Of a stretch of DNA of 64,000 nucleotides, positions 49,462 through 62,000 are shown in pieces. Below the pieces are notes generated by a model. That model had not been told where the DNA came from, ran no database searches, and worked only from the letters and a program-made list of their open reading frames with translations. The DNA lies in NCBI GenBank assembly GCA_014529385.2, contig CM043952.1:52808619-52872618 (forward strand), in the 5' to 3' direction. Within the stretch, counting starts at the first letter, position 1. Each line of letters begins with the position of its first letter. The stretch comes from Adiantum capillus-veneris (taxonomy: Eukaryota > Streptophyta > Polypodiopsida > Polypodiales > Pteridaceae). A program made the position numbers and the translations under genes.

Positions 49462-52400
49462 TCATGTACCATCATAGAGCATCTTTTCCAAAGAGAGTGC
49501 TTCAGAGTCCTTGACGAGATCTTTATTGTTTGGCCCCTCATAATTTTGGCTGGAGTTACACTCATGCTTCATGTAGCAATACTTACATGAGACAGCGGCC
49601 TTTGGACAGATCTTTGGTAGATCCTTTGGTAGAAGGCGACTCAAATAGGGCTTCAAGCGATACCCGTTTACTTTCCTGGAGTGCTCTTTACCATTCAAGT
49701 CCATAAGCTGATAGTAACTTGAATTGAAAGCCTTCTTGACTATGTATGGCCCTTGCCATCTTGTTTCAAACTTGGCATCAAAACGATTGTCAAGTCGATT
49801 GTCATACCTTAGCACAAGCTCTCCTTCCTTGATGCCTTTGTCCTTCAGTTTCTTGTCGTGCGTTTCTTTCGCTTGTGTGGCTTTCCTCTTGTAGCACTCG
49901 TATGCTGCTTCTCTTTTCCACTCAAGCTCCACTAACGTAAGAAGTCGATCCATCCATACCTCTTGATCATCTTGTGCTGATTTGCCATGAAGTCGCATTG
50001 TTGGAATGTTTAGCTCAATTGGCTGTAAAGCCTCTTGACCATAGACCAAGTGAAATGGTGTGAACTCCGTGGCTTCCCTATATGTGGTTCGATACGCCCA
50101 CAAGGCACCATCCAAGAAGTCATCCCATAATTTTGTCTTGTTTTGCACCATCTTTCTAATGATTCCTGCAATGACACCATTAGCCTTCTCCACCAAACCA
50201 TTTGACTGTGGGTAGTATGGTGTGCTATGACGATGTAGAATGTGAAGCTCTTCACAAACTTCTGTGAGCAATCCTTTTCTAAACCCTAGACCATTATCAG
50301 AAACAATCTCCAAAGGTGTGCCAAATCTACAACAAATGTGAGTGTAGACGAATTTGCTCACTGTCTTCTCATTTACCTTTGCCACACTTTGTGCTTCCAC
50401 CCACCTAGTCATATAGTCTACAGCCACTAGAATGTAGAGTTTACCATTTTTTGTCCTAGGCAGAGGACCCATAGCATCAATGCCCCACTTTTCAAAGGGT
50501 CCATTTGCAAGCACTATTTGCCTCGGGCCATGCACCAACCTTCTATTTCCATTTATCTGACAAGTGTGACAGCTTTTACACCAATGTTGAACATCCACAT
50601 GCAAACTTGGCCAAACATACCCCGAAAGCAAAATCTTCTTCACAGTTAATTCTTGGGCAAAATGACCACCACATGCTTCTTCATGCAAACCTTTTAGAAT
50701 GGATGGAATTTCCTCAATAGTTGGTACTCTTAGGCATACTTGATCCCTCCCTCTTTGATAGAGGGAGCCTTCTAGGAAGAGATATACGCTTGCCTTCTTC
50801 ATGAGTCTCCTCTTCTGAGCTTTTGTGAAGTCTAGTGGAAACTCACCCTCCAAAATGTAGCCAATGATGGGAGCCAATGACTCCAATCCCTGGTACCTCG
50901 GTTGCTTCACAGCAGCCGCCACCATGATGACCTGCACTTCTTTCTTTACACATGCAACGGCTTGTTGTGCAAGTAAATCAGCATCTTCATTCTGTTTCCT
51001 AGGAATATGATATAGTTGCACTTCTTCAAATTGATTAAACAATCTACGAATGGCATGAACTTTTGTCCGTAAGATCTCAGTCTTGCATGCCCAAATGCCT
51101 AAAATCTGTTTAACAATGAGAAGTGCATCTCCCTTTACCATGAGGCGTTGTATCCCTTGGCCAATGCACATCTTCAAACCATGAAGTAGTGTGTCATATT
51201 ATGCTTCATTGTTGCTAGCTGAACTTGGTAGATTGAACTTCTCTTTCATGACCACCTCTCCACTTGGGTTGAGCAACACTAGCCCTCCCCCTGCTTTTCC
51301 TGTGGCTCGACGAAAAGCTCCATCAAAGAACAAAGTAAAAGCATTAGGAATACTTTTTGGTGGTGGCAATGGTAGGGTCTTTACTTCAGGCACCTTAATC
51401 TCCTTTTCGTGCACCCTATAAGTGAGAATCCCTGCCAATTGTGCACGCACACTATCTTCTACCTTGAAAGAGTATTGAAACTCTTGCAACTCCATAATCC
51501 ACTTTGAGATCCTAGTACTAAGATTCATTTGAGATGACACCCAAGGGAACAAATTTTCTGCAGTGAGAATTACAAAAGGTTTTGGTAGCAGGTAGGATCT
51601 AAACTTTCTCACCGCAAACATGAGAGAAAGCATCATGAGTTCTGCTTCTGTGTAGTCTCTCTCCAAAGCATTCATGACCCTACTAGCAAAGTAGATGGGT
51701 CGCATCCTTGTACTGTGGGGATCTTGTTGTAGCAACACAGCACCAATTGTTTCCCTTCCAACACTAGAGCTAACAAAGAATGTGTACTCCCAACAAGGAG
51801 GCATGAGTGTTGGTAGCTCTGACAAAATGACTTTAATGTTACAAAAATACTCTTCAATCTCATCAGACCATGCAAATTCTACTTGTTGTGTTAACTTTTG
51901 CAAAGGATGAAGCAACTCCGAGGCTAAGTGAATGAAGCGTGACATATACTTCACCTTCTGAATGAAAGAGATGACCTCCTTAAGACTCTTGGGTGATGGT
52001 AGCTCAATAAGAGCCTTTGCCTTTGAAGGATCCACCTCAATGCCTTTATAGGAAACCTTGTGACCAAGCAAGATCACTTCATCCTCAGCTATGTGACACT
52101 TGTCGGGGTTGACTTGACCTCCCATGTCATAGAGCTTCTTTAAACCTTCTTCTACCCTTTGTAGATGCAATGATTTTGAGCTATAAATGCAAAAATCATC
52201 AATAAAAACCCTAATGGACTTTCCAAAGAATGCTTGAAACACCATGTTCATGAAGCGTTGGAAAGTTGCAGGAGCATTTGTCAGGCCAAATGGCATGACT
52301 CTAAAAGCATAACAACCCCAAGGAGTGATAAAGGTTGTTTTCAATTGATCCTCCAATGCGATACCTATTTGAAAGTAACCCGAGTAGCCATCACACATAG

Positions 52401-54741
52401 TGTACTTCTCATGACCAGCTACTTCATTTAATATCTCATCCTGAAATGGGAGGGGAAAGTGATCTCTTTTTGTTGCCTCATTAAGTGGACGATAATCCAC
52501 ACACACCCTCCACTTGTCGTTTTTCTTAGGAGTGACAACAACGGGAGAGACCCACTCTGAATTCTCCACTGGATAAATGAAACCTGCTGCTAGAAGCTTT
52601 CTTACCTCCTTGAAAAGAGCTTGCTCCTTAATGACTCCTAGCCTTCGTAGCTTTTGAGCCTTAGGTGTGGCCTCTGGCTTCAACTCAATCTTGTGTTGAA
52701 CAACATCTACTCCACGCACATCGGTGTAGTCTTTAGCAAAAAGACTCGGAAATTTCCTTAGCACACATTTGAACTCCTCTCTTTCATCCTTTGTAAGTGT
52801 TGTAGACAACATACCTTCTAACATTCCTTCATCTTCCACCTTTTGGTTCTCTTGAGGACCTACCTCCTCCAAGCCTTGACAAGAGGTCTCTTGGATGCTT
52901 GGCTTAAATCTTACCCCCATGACTTCGATGGAAGACTCCTCTTCAGTAATGCTGCCGCTACTTTCTTCTTCTGAAGTGCTATCGGTCCAACCTTCTTCCG
53001 TCTCACTTTGAGATGATTCTTCATGGAGCTCCTCTTGGCGTTGCTCCTTCATGTCAAAGACAACCTTCTTATGATTGTCATTCCTGCAAATTAATTTCCC
53101 ACTCTCCCAATCCTGCAAAGCTCGCATTTTCATTAGCCATGGTCTTCCTAGGATAAATGGATAACCACTTCCCTTGGTCGACATAACATAAAAATCCACT
53201 ACCTTCTTAATGCCAAAGGCCTCCACAAAAACATTTTTACAAATGCCTACGCACCTAGCCTTGCTATTGTTTGCCATTTTCACTTTGATTTCAGGTGTCT
53301 CATGGATGTGCATGCCTAGTCTTTGCATGAGCCCTTCTGTCATGATGCAAATTTGTGCACCCCCATCCACTAGACCTTTCCTAACCAATCTTCCTTTTAT
53401 GTAACAATCTAGCACAGGTGTAATATCCTCGTTCATTTCAGCATGTGCAATTTTTACAACAGGAAAACTCTCTTTTACCTTTCTCCTAGTGCTAACTGCC
53501 TTTGTTAAATCCCTCCTAACTTGTGGGCATAATGCAAGAAACTGAGGCCATGAGATATCAGGACCCTTACCTCGCATGTCTTCCAACAGGTTGTATGGAG
53601 CCATACCATGTCCAAGAGGGAAGTCTTGGAGATTGATACGACGTCGAGTCCTCTTAGCTTCCTTGGTCTCCTTTGCCTTCTTGCCTTGTCCATGGTCACT
53701 CTGTGATGTGACACCCTCTTTCTCTTTACCTTTTCCTCGGCCACGCTTAATGCCATTGGCTTCCATGTCAAACTCATTTGAATTTGTCACCTCTACCACA
53801 TGCACATTTGGATCTGGCAAAGGTGGAACTCCTTCTACCCCTTGTGGAGGTGGTCTTGGTCCATTTGGCCTTTGTAGAAGCCTTGGTTGTTGACCAGCTC
53901 CTTCTCCTGCATTCATCACTGGGTAATTCAAGTTAGGTCTCCCTGGCTCTCCACGGGGCCAAGGAAAATTATACATCCCATGTCCAGACTCTCCGCAATT
54001 CCAACATTGCAAGACTCTCCTAGTTCGTGGCTCTCTCTCTTCTGACTTCTTTGCTTGTCCCTTTGGACCTACAGCTTGTGCAAGGTGAATTGACAGGCTG
54101 CTTAAAGATTCATTTAGCTTCTCAATCACTTTAGCCGTTACATCAGGAAGCTCCCTAGATGTTGATGCTTGTGACTTACCTTTGGGTCTAAGAACTTCTA
54201 TTGGAACCTCTCCCCTTAAGCACTTGAGTTTCCTATACTTCTCAGCAGCCCTAGTTTCCGCTGCATCAAAAGTAGCAGGTGCACCCGCCTCAACTTTTAC
54301 CTTAAGGTCAGGAAAGAGTCCGGCTATGAACCTCTCCTTCTTTAAAAATTCTGCACCATCACCAGGGTTAGCAACATTTCGTATCCATAGAGCCCAAAGA
54401 CGTAGAAACTCTTGCTTGTACAAGTAGTAGTCATCTAAGTCTTTTTGCTTATGAGAAACAATGTCTTGCCATAGTTTTTGAGAGTTTTGGGGATCAAAGA
54501 AGTATCTCTTAAAATGATTCAACACTTCTGTGTAATTCCCCTTAACTTCCTCAGGCAAAGAGTCAAACCAAGTACTAGCATCTTTCCTAAGGACCACCTC
54601 AAACATTTCTACACGTTCTTGATCGGTTACTATCCTCTTGATACGGCAAGACATCTTGAAATTTGCTAAAAATAATTCTGCATCCTCTCCAGGCTCTCCA
54701 AAGAAAAGAGGGTATCCAGACATTTGGCGTTGGCTCTCCAT
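49462..54741 (-). CDS. gypsy gag-pol with dual RNase H (Tat-like)
   Basis: Starts at ATG 54741 (MESQRQMSGYPLFFGEP). Parts in order on the minus strand: gag core about 54700-54150, zinc knuckle CWNCGESGHGMYNF near 53990, an acidic/basic linker, protease with LVDGGAQICIM near 53370, reverse transcriptase about 52600-52050 with FIDDFCIYS near 52190, gypsy RNase H about 51800-51550 (YFASRVMNALERDYTEAELM), a second archaeal-type RNase H about 51320-50950 (LFFDGAFRRATGKAGGG and later VKGDALLIVKQI), an H2C2 integrase zinc region near 50680-50560, an integrase core about 50530-50000 (WGIDAMGPL, SDNGLGF, PYYPQSNGLVEKAN), and a C-terminal part with RWQGPYIVKKAF. The added RNase H points to the Tat clade. 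It has about one break and otherwise looks whole. Confidence 0.93.
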
Positions 54742-54759
54742 TATTATGAAAGATTACAA

Positions 54760-56335
54760 CACGAGTTACAATAAGGGATACAATAGAGATTTAGAACCAC
54801 TCGCCTGCAAATGAAGAAGTGAGAAAATACCACTCTAGGTTTTCTTCTTCAGCTATCCAAGCTTCAATAAGGTCTCGATTTGTTTGATCAAAACAAAAAG
54901 GTAGACTATTGATGAGCTCTAAGAAGGGTTGAAATTCTTCAAAGCTAAGGCAATAAACAGAAATCTCTAGAACTTCATTTTCTGAATCCAAAAGAGCAAC
55001 CACATCCCAAGTGATAAATTGCACTTGCTCTACAATTCCCAACGCACAAGCGGTTTGTATAAAAACTAGATCTTCATGCTCGTCGAAGGCCGTGAGAAAG
55101 TAGCAATTGACTAGGAGCTCCTTTCCTTCGAGTTCCACACAGTCGGAGTGAGGCAACCTTCTCACAATTTCATAAAGAACATCCTCATCAAGTCCAATCA
55201 AGTTTGCAAGATTTAAAGACTCCACTTGTGCTACAAAATTCCTGGACAAGAACTCCTTAGGATTATGGTTAAATCATTCAAAAGCATAAAGAGATTTACA
55301 ATGTCTCTATGAACAAAGTGTCATAGAAAGTAGAGAAGGATGAGAATTTATACAAATTTGCAATCTTCTCTATGCTCTCTTTATTAAGACAAGCTCTAAA
55401 TAGCTCCCTATCTCCTTTGTTGAAAGCGAAAGGAAGACTATTAATAAGACGCAAATGAGGGAAAAATTCACCAAATGTGAGTCTATGAAGCGTGAACTCT
55501 GGCCGCAAGTTTCCTGAAGAGTCTTCCTCAATGGTGAAATGCACTCGCCAAACGCCAAATTTCACTCCATTTACCAATCTTAGGGCACACACTAGTTGGA
55601 TGAATGCGCGGTCTTCCTTAGTGCCCAACAACAAGAGGAAAATGGAATCCACGCGTAGGACCTTCCGTCTTAACTTCACCACCCTCTTGTTATGAGGGAG
55701 ACGCCTTACTACTTGCTCCTGCAACTCAATTGGTAATAGAGCTAGATCTCTAAGGATTGAACTTTCACTGCACACACATTCCCAGTTAGAACAAATGATC
55801 GTTTTTTTGTTTCTTGTAACAACTTGGACAAAGAAAAAAACAAACATACACACTATTTTGCCGGGCTGCACTTCATTTTAAAATAAAATGAACACATGTA
55901 CATCAAAAGAAGTGTGGTAGTTGATGAGAGGTAGAATGAGAGGGTTTGGTGATGCAAGAATTTCTCCTGCTCTTTGGGCACCAAACATGAACACCATTCG
56001 TTGTTGAAAATGGATCTTTCTACTAATTGCAACGTTTATTCTAATGTGTGGAGTAAAATGAAAGGGAAAAACCTCTATTCTTGGGCCATTATCCATGGCC
56101 TATGCATGTCCTAATGCTTAAAACAAAACAAAAATATAGACGTCCAAACTAAGGTCGTACCTAATGAGAGGCAAAATAAAAGGATTTACTGAAGCGTTTA
56201 TCTCGGCCAACCTAAGAGGACCTAAAATTCTACGAATGACACGTTGAAATTGCAACTTAGTACTAACAATTATGTGTACCTTTTGCCTTGCAATGGGAAT
56301 GAAGGGATCATACAAATTCTCGTGATTCATGCAAG
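54760..56335 (-). other. leader of the young gypsy element with two pairs of related accessory frames
   Basis: Between the primer site and gag, in sense orientation, lie two short related frames of about 70 residues (near 56.1-56.3 and 55.9-56.1 kb). Both carry a ...(P)F(I/H)LPLIxYxxSxDVxxFxLF-type end. Two longer related frames follow (near 55.3-55.85 and 54.8-55.25 kb), sharing VRRLPH, FIQxxCALxxVxxVxF, LxFxEFxPxLxLINSLPFxF and RxLxxAxx. I recognise no family. A weak F-box-like start (LPIELQEQVVRRLP; LDEDVLYEIVRRLP) is a guess. These are accessory parts of the element, not host genes. Confidence 0.7.
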
Positions 56336-56380
56336 CTACTTGATTATGCTAAAGGTTGAACATACACAAGCCTGTTCCTC

Positions 56381-56393
56381 CGTGGGGGCACCA
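56381..56393 (-). other. primer binding site of the young gypsy element
   Basis: The plus strand reads CGTGGGGGCACCA, a tRNA-like 3' end with CCA, three bases from the LTR. The element strand is TGGTGCCCCCACG. The tRNA was not assigned. Confidence 0.75.
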
Positions 56394-56396
56394 ATT

Positions 56397-56666
56397 TGAG
56401 GCGGTCCGGGGCGGGCAACAAGAAGAGTGGCCTCTAGACACCCTTCAAGGCTCTCGTGCTGCTCAATGGGGCTGGGGCACAACACAACACAAACCAAAAC
56501 AACAAACCCACCGCCAAATCCCAACTACACAAGGGGCACCACCTAGTTTAAGAGCGAACTAGGACGCAAAAGAGGAGAATCGTTAGAGCAACCCACAAAC
56601 AAGCAAGGAATTTACACTAACCCTAACACCAATGGAATACTCTCACACACTAAAACACAAGAGAGG

Positions 56667-56707
<41 letters not shown>

Positions 56708-59081
56708 TGCTCGGGCTGCTTTGAAATGTATCGGCGATGATCAAGCAAACACAACTATATATTTAAGAAAGAGAGAGAAAGGGGGAGGGGGTGCTTGTTG
56801 CATTAATACCTTCTTACAAATCTGTCATGACAAATCAAAGTGAGATTAGTACTTGTTCAACATAGCTTGCGTAAATTTCACCACAACACATCACTAGAAA
56901 AGCCACCCCAATCACTGTCTTAAGGCCAGGGGAGTCCTCTCCACCCTGTCGCCCTCTTACAGTATGTGGGATTTATGGCTAGATTGATGACAACACCAGA
57001 GACAAGCTATCAAGAACTTAAAAAAAACCAAGACACTTACGCATCATTGTTGTCCATTACTTCACGTTGGAAGGAAGACAAAATATCCAAGATTAGTCCA
57101 AATCCACCCTCCTTGATTCAGCGAATGTTGGGCTTACACTAGTAGGAGAAATGATAGATTTCCTACTCTCAATTGAATGATCACTCTCTCTCTTACAATG
57201 GCATAGATTTCCCTTGCTAATCCCCTATTACAACACATGCACATGCATAAGACAATGAGCTTCCACTCAAGAGCTCCTTCTAGAGAGGTTGAGCTTGGCT
57301 TCTCAAGCTATAGCATAGTGCTCTTGCTTATGGCTTCCCCTTTGTGCTAGCTACACCCTCCTTTTATAGCAATTTTGAAGGCTAGGGTTACTCCTCTAAC
57401 CATGGTTGGGTTAGATTTTCAGCAATTTATCTAATTTCTTTTGCTTGGAATTATCAAGAAGTTGGTGAGGAAAGAGAGAGGAGAGAAATGGAGGTGATAG
57501 GACTTTTCATAGTGGGTTAGTGTTAGTAGAGTTAGTATTAATTTACAAAGGGAATTGGATATTTACAATGGGAGTATCCATGTAGGATACAAATAAGGAA
57601 GAAAAAAACTCTTAAGAGGTAAGAAAAGGTGGCTTTCTTACAAGGTTGATGCTCCAAGTGTCTTGAGTAGGGCCGACTTTGACGCTTGTTGACGGTCCAC
57701 TAGCTTTGACGGTACATTTCTTCTCCACTCTTGACCTTCCTTGAGAGACAAGGTAATTGAAGCTGAGTAATCAACCACCATGATGCTGTCTTTTAAGAGA
57801 AGAGGATGAATTTTGTGGTTTTTTTATAGATATGGGTAAATTGGAGGAGGAAAAATGAGACTAGGTGGTCAATTTTTGAATGGAATTGTGTGTGGGAGGT
57901 ATGAGTTCACCATGGTTTCTCTTATTCTTCAAGGTTGAGGAGAAGGTGAGTAGTGTGCAGAGAGGAGTGGTGAGAAAGATGGGGATGATGAGTGGAGGAG
58001 TGTGTGTGAAAGAGGAAAATGATAAAGTGGAAGAGAGAGTGTGGCTGCATAGCATGGGAAAACTGGGGTCCACTAAAAAAATCATAGCTCACAGCTCGTA
58101 GCTCAAAATAATATGAAAAAATTTGAGGCAAAAGTTCAGCCCACGAGCTACAACTTTTGTTTGTATCACCTTTTCAAATTCGGAGAGCAAGTGAACTTTA
58201 AAAATTCAGCAAAACCGACCGTTTTTTTCCACTGCAAGGTCCTTGTGGGGTCCTTCTTTGGATGATTCTTTTGAATACCTCCAAGAGTGAGCCCTCCATA
58301 GTGCATGTATGCATGCCACCTACCCTTGACCTTATTTGGTAGGTCTATAATTGAAGATATTGTTGAGATTAGGATATAAGTGAATAGTACAACTAAGAAA
58401 ATCAAATATTGAGGGGTCTAAAAAATATGTACATGTCAAATATAAATAATATAGGTGGAAAAATATAAAGGGGTCAAAATAAATCTCTCTCATTATAAGT
58501 CTACCATAAAAAGATGAATATTTTTGGTTGTTTAATTTATGAGAGTAATAGAGACTATATGTAGGAAGGAAAAAATCACAATAGTGAAAAAAATATACAC
58601 ATAAATAGAACTAGTTTTTTTGGATTTTTGTTGGGATGGAGTTACACAAAATATAAGAGAAGCTTACATGAAAATATTTCTATATGGAATAAAGAGTATG
58701 AAAAATGGTAAGAAAAAATTGTGGTAATGGTGAGGCAATGTACAGAGCATAAATAACACACACCTAGGTAGAAATATTTAAATAAATACCAAAATAATTA
58801 TGAAAAAATCTTTTATTTAGGCCCTATATACAAAGAAATATTTACATATGCATGGGCCATAATATACTTATATTTTTTATTTTTTTATTTTTTATTTTTT
58901 TGGCTCAACTAGCCCAATGACTAGCTAATTGAGGGTTTTTGAAGAAGATATGGAAAAAGTCCCGTGTCTCACGCACGCCTATGTACAGTGAAATGGTAGG
59001 GGTAGCCACAGTGTTTGGGTGATTTTGGTAGGGTGAGGTAACTCATTGTGGCAATTACAAAGAGCCGAAAAACGGCTATCA
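56397..59081 (-). repeat. right (5') LTR of the young gypsy element
   Basis: 2685 bp, TGAGGCGG to GGCTATCA. It is longer than the left LTR mainly through a longer GA run (near 56665-56705). Near-identity to the left LTR is the main evidence for recent insertion. Confidence 0.96.
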
Positions 59082-62000
59082 GTAGCATGAGTGGTTTGGT
59101 CTCAAGATTCACCACTTCTCCACTCTATGTCATTACGTTAAGAAGATCTGGGTGTTAAGGTCGACCACTTGTCCAACCTATAAGGGTATATCTTAAAGGG
59201 TATTCTTTCTCACCACTTGAAATGTCCATGATATGTTTTACATGGGGGTTTGGCTCCAAGGTCCACCACTTGTCCAAGCTAACTCTATTGAAACATAGAG
59301 AGAAACATAGGTCCACCACTTGTCCAAGCTAGGCTCCATTGAAACATGGAGAGAAGGATCCTCTACCATTTGTCGAAGCTAACTCTATTGAAACATGGGC
59401 GGTTTACATTCAAGGTCCACCACTTGTCCAACCTATTAACGCTAGTAGCATGAGTGGTTTGGTTTCAAGATTCACCACTTTTTCACTCTGTCATTATATT
59501 AAGAATATTTGGGTGTTAAGGTCCACCACTTGTCCAACCTATAAGGCTATATCTTAAGGGTTATTCTTTCTCACCACTTGGAGTGACCAGCATAGGTTTT
59601 ACATGGGGGTTTTGTTTCAAGGTCCAGCACTTGTCTAAGCTAACTCTATTGAAACATAGAGAGAATCAAAGGTCCACCACTTGTCCAAGCTAGGGTCCAT
59701 TGAAACATGGAGAGAAGGATGCTCCACCATTTGTCCAAGATACGCTCCATTGAAACATGAAGAGAAGCAAGCTACACCATGTCTCCAAGATGCTAGGCTC
59801 CATTGAAATACCTCAAACCCATGATATTTTGTACATGGGGGGTTTACATTCAAGGTCCACCACTTGTCCAGCCTATTATCTCTAGTAGCATGAGTGGTTT
59901 GGTCTCAAGATTCACAATTTTTCCACTCTATGTCATTCTATTAAGAATATCTCGGTGCTAAGGTCCACCACTTGTCCAACCTATAAGGCTATATCTTAAA
60001 CTTTATTCTTTCTCACCACTTGGAGTAACCAAGATAGGTTTTACATGGGAGTTTGGTTCTAAGGCCCACCACTTGTCCAAGCTAACTCTATTGAAACATA
60101 GAGAGAAGCAAAGGTCCACCACTTTTCCAAGCTAGGCTCCATTGAAACATGGAAAGAAGGATGCTCCACCATTTGTCCAAGATAGGCTCCATTGAAACAT
60201 GAAGGGTCTGCACCATGTCTCCAAGATGCTAGGCTCCATTGAAATACCTTAAACCCATTATATTTCGTACATGGGGGGTTTACATTCAAGGTCCACCACT
60301 TGTCCAACCTATTATTCTTAGTAGCATGAGTGGTTTGGTCTCACGATTTACCACTTTTTCACTCTATGTCGTTATATTATGAAGATCTAGGTTTTAAGGT
60401 CGACCACTTGTCCAACCTATAAGGCTAGATCTTAAAGGGTATTATTTCTCACCACTTGGAATGACCATGATATGTTTTACATGGGGGTTTGGTTTCAAGG
60501 TCCACCACTTGTCCAAGCTAACTCTATGGAAACATAGAGAGAAGAAAAGGTCCACCACTTGTCCAAGCTAAGCTCCACTGAGACATTTAGAGAAGGATGA
60601 TCCCCCATTGGTGGAAGATAGGCTTCATTGAAACATGAAAAGAAGCAAGTTGCACCATGTCTCCAAGATTCTAGGATCCATTGAAATACCTTAAACCCAC
60701 GATATTGTTTACATGTGGGGTTTAATGTCAAGGTCAGTCACTTTTCCAAGCTATTATCCCTAGTAGCATGAGTGGTTTGGTCTCAAGATTCACCACTTTT
60801 TCACTCTATGTCATTATATAAAGAAGATCTAGGTGTTAAGGTCGACCACTTGTCCAACCTATAAGGGTATATCTTAAAGGGTATTCTTTCTCACCACTTA
60901 AAATGTCCATGATATGTTTTACATAGGGGTTTGGTTCCAAGGTCCACCACTTATCCAAGCTAACTTTATTCTTCTCATAGAGAGAAGCAAAAGGTCCACC
61001 ACTTGTCAGAGCTAGGCTCCATTGAAACATGGAGAGAAGGATGCTCCACCATTTGTCGAAGCTAACTCTATTGAAACATGGAAGGTTTACATTCAAGGTC
61101 CACCAGTTGTCCAACCTATTAACGCTAGTAGCATGAGGGGTTTGGTCTCAAGATTCACGACTTTTTCACTCTGTGTCATTATATTAAGAATATTTGGGTA
61201 TTAAGGTCCACCACTTGTCGAACCTATAAGACTATATCTTAATGGTTATTCTTTCTGACCACTTGGAGTGACTATGAAAGGTTTTACATGGGGGTTTGGT
61301 TCCAAGGTCCACCACTTGTCCAAGCTAACTCTATTGAAACATAGAGAGAAGCAAAGGTCCACCACTTGTCTAAGCTATGGTCTATTGAAACATGGAGAGA
61401 AGGATGCTCCACCATTTGTCCAAGATAGACTCCATTGAAACATGAAGAGAAGCAAGCTGCACCATATCTCCAAGATGCTAGCCTCCATCGAAATACCTTA
61501 AACCCACGTTATTTTGTACATGGGGAGTTTACATTCAAGATCAACAATTTGTCCAACCTATTATCGCTAGTAGCATGAGTGGTTTGCTCTCAAGATTCAC
61601 CACTTTTCCACTCTCTGTCATTATATTAAGAATATTTGGGTGTTAAGGTCCACCACTTGTCCAACCTATAAGACTATATCTTAATGGTTATTCTTTCTCA
61701 CCCCTTGAAAGACTATATCTTAATGGTTATCACTAGCTATTATTGCTAGTAGCCTGAGTGGTTTGGTCTCAAGATTCACCACTTTTATTAAGAATATGTG
61801 GGTGTTAAGGTCCACCACTTGTCCAACCTATAAGGCTACATCTTAAAGGTTATTCTTTCTTACTACTTGGAGTGACCATGATAGGTTTTACATGGGGGTT
61901 TGGTTCCAAGGTCCACCACTTGTCCAAGCTAACTCTATTGAAACATAGAGAGAAGCAAAGGTCCACACCTTGTCTAAGCTAGGGTCCATTGAAACATGGA

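Larger units (their letters stand above)
46762..59081 (-). mobile_element. young Tat-like Ty3/gypsy element inserted in the satellite
   Basis: 12.3 kb on the minus strand: left (3') LTR 46762-49433, polypurine tract just to its right, pol and gag 49462-54741, a 1.65-kb leader with accessory frames, primer site 56381-56393, and right (5') LTR 56397-59081. LTRs run TGAGGCGG to GGCTATCA. GTAG flanks both sides (AGTAG if the last LTR base is shared), and satellite copies elsewhere show the empty site ctctagtagcatgag. By eye the two 2.7-kb LTRs differ at about 16 positions plus two repeat-length changes, so insertion was recent relative to everything else here. The coding part has about one break. 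Confidence 0.95.
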
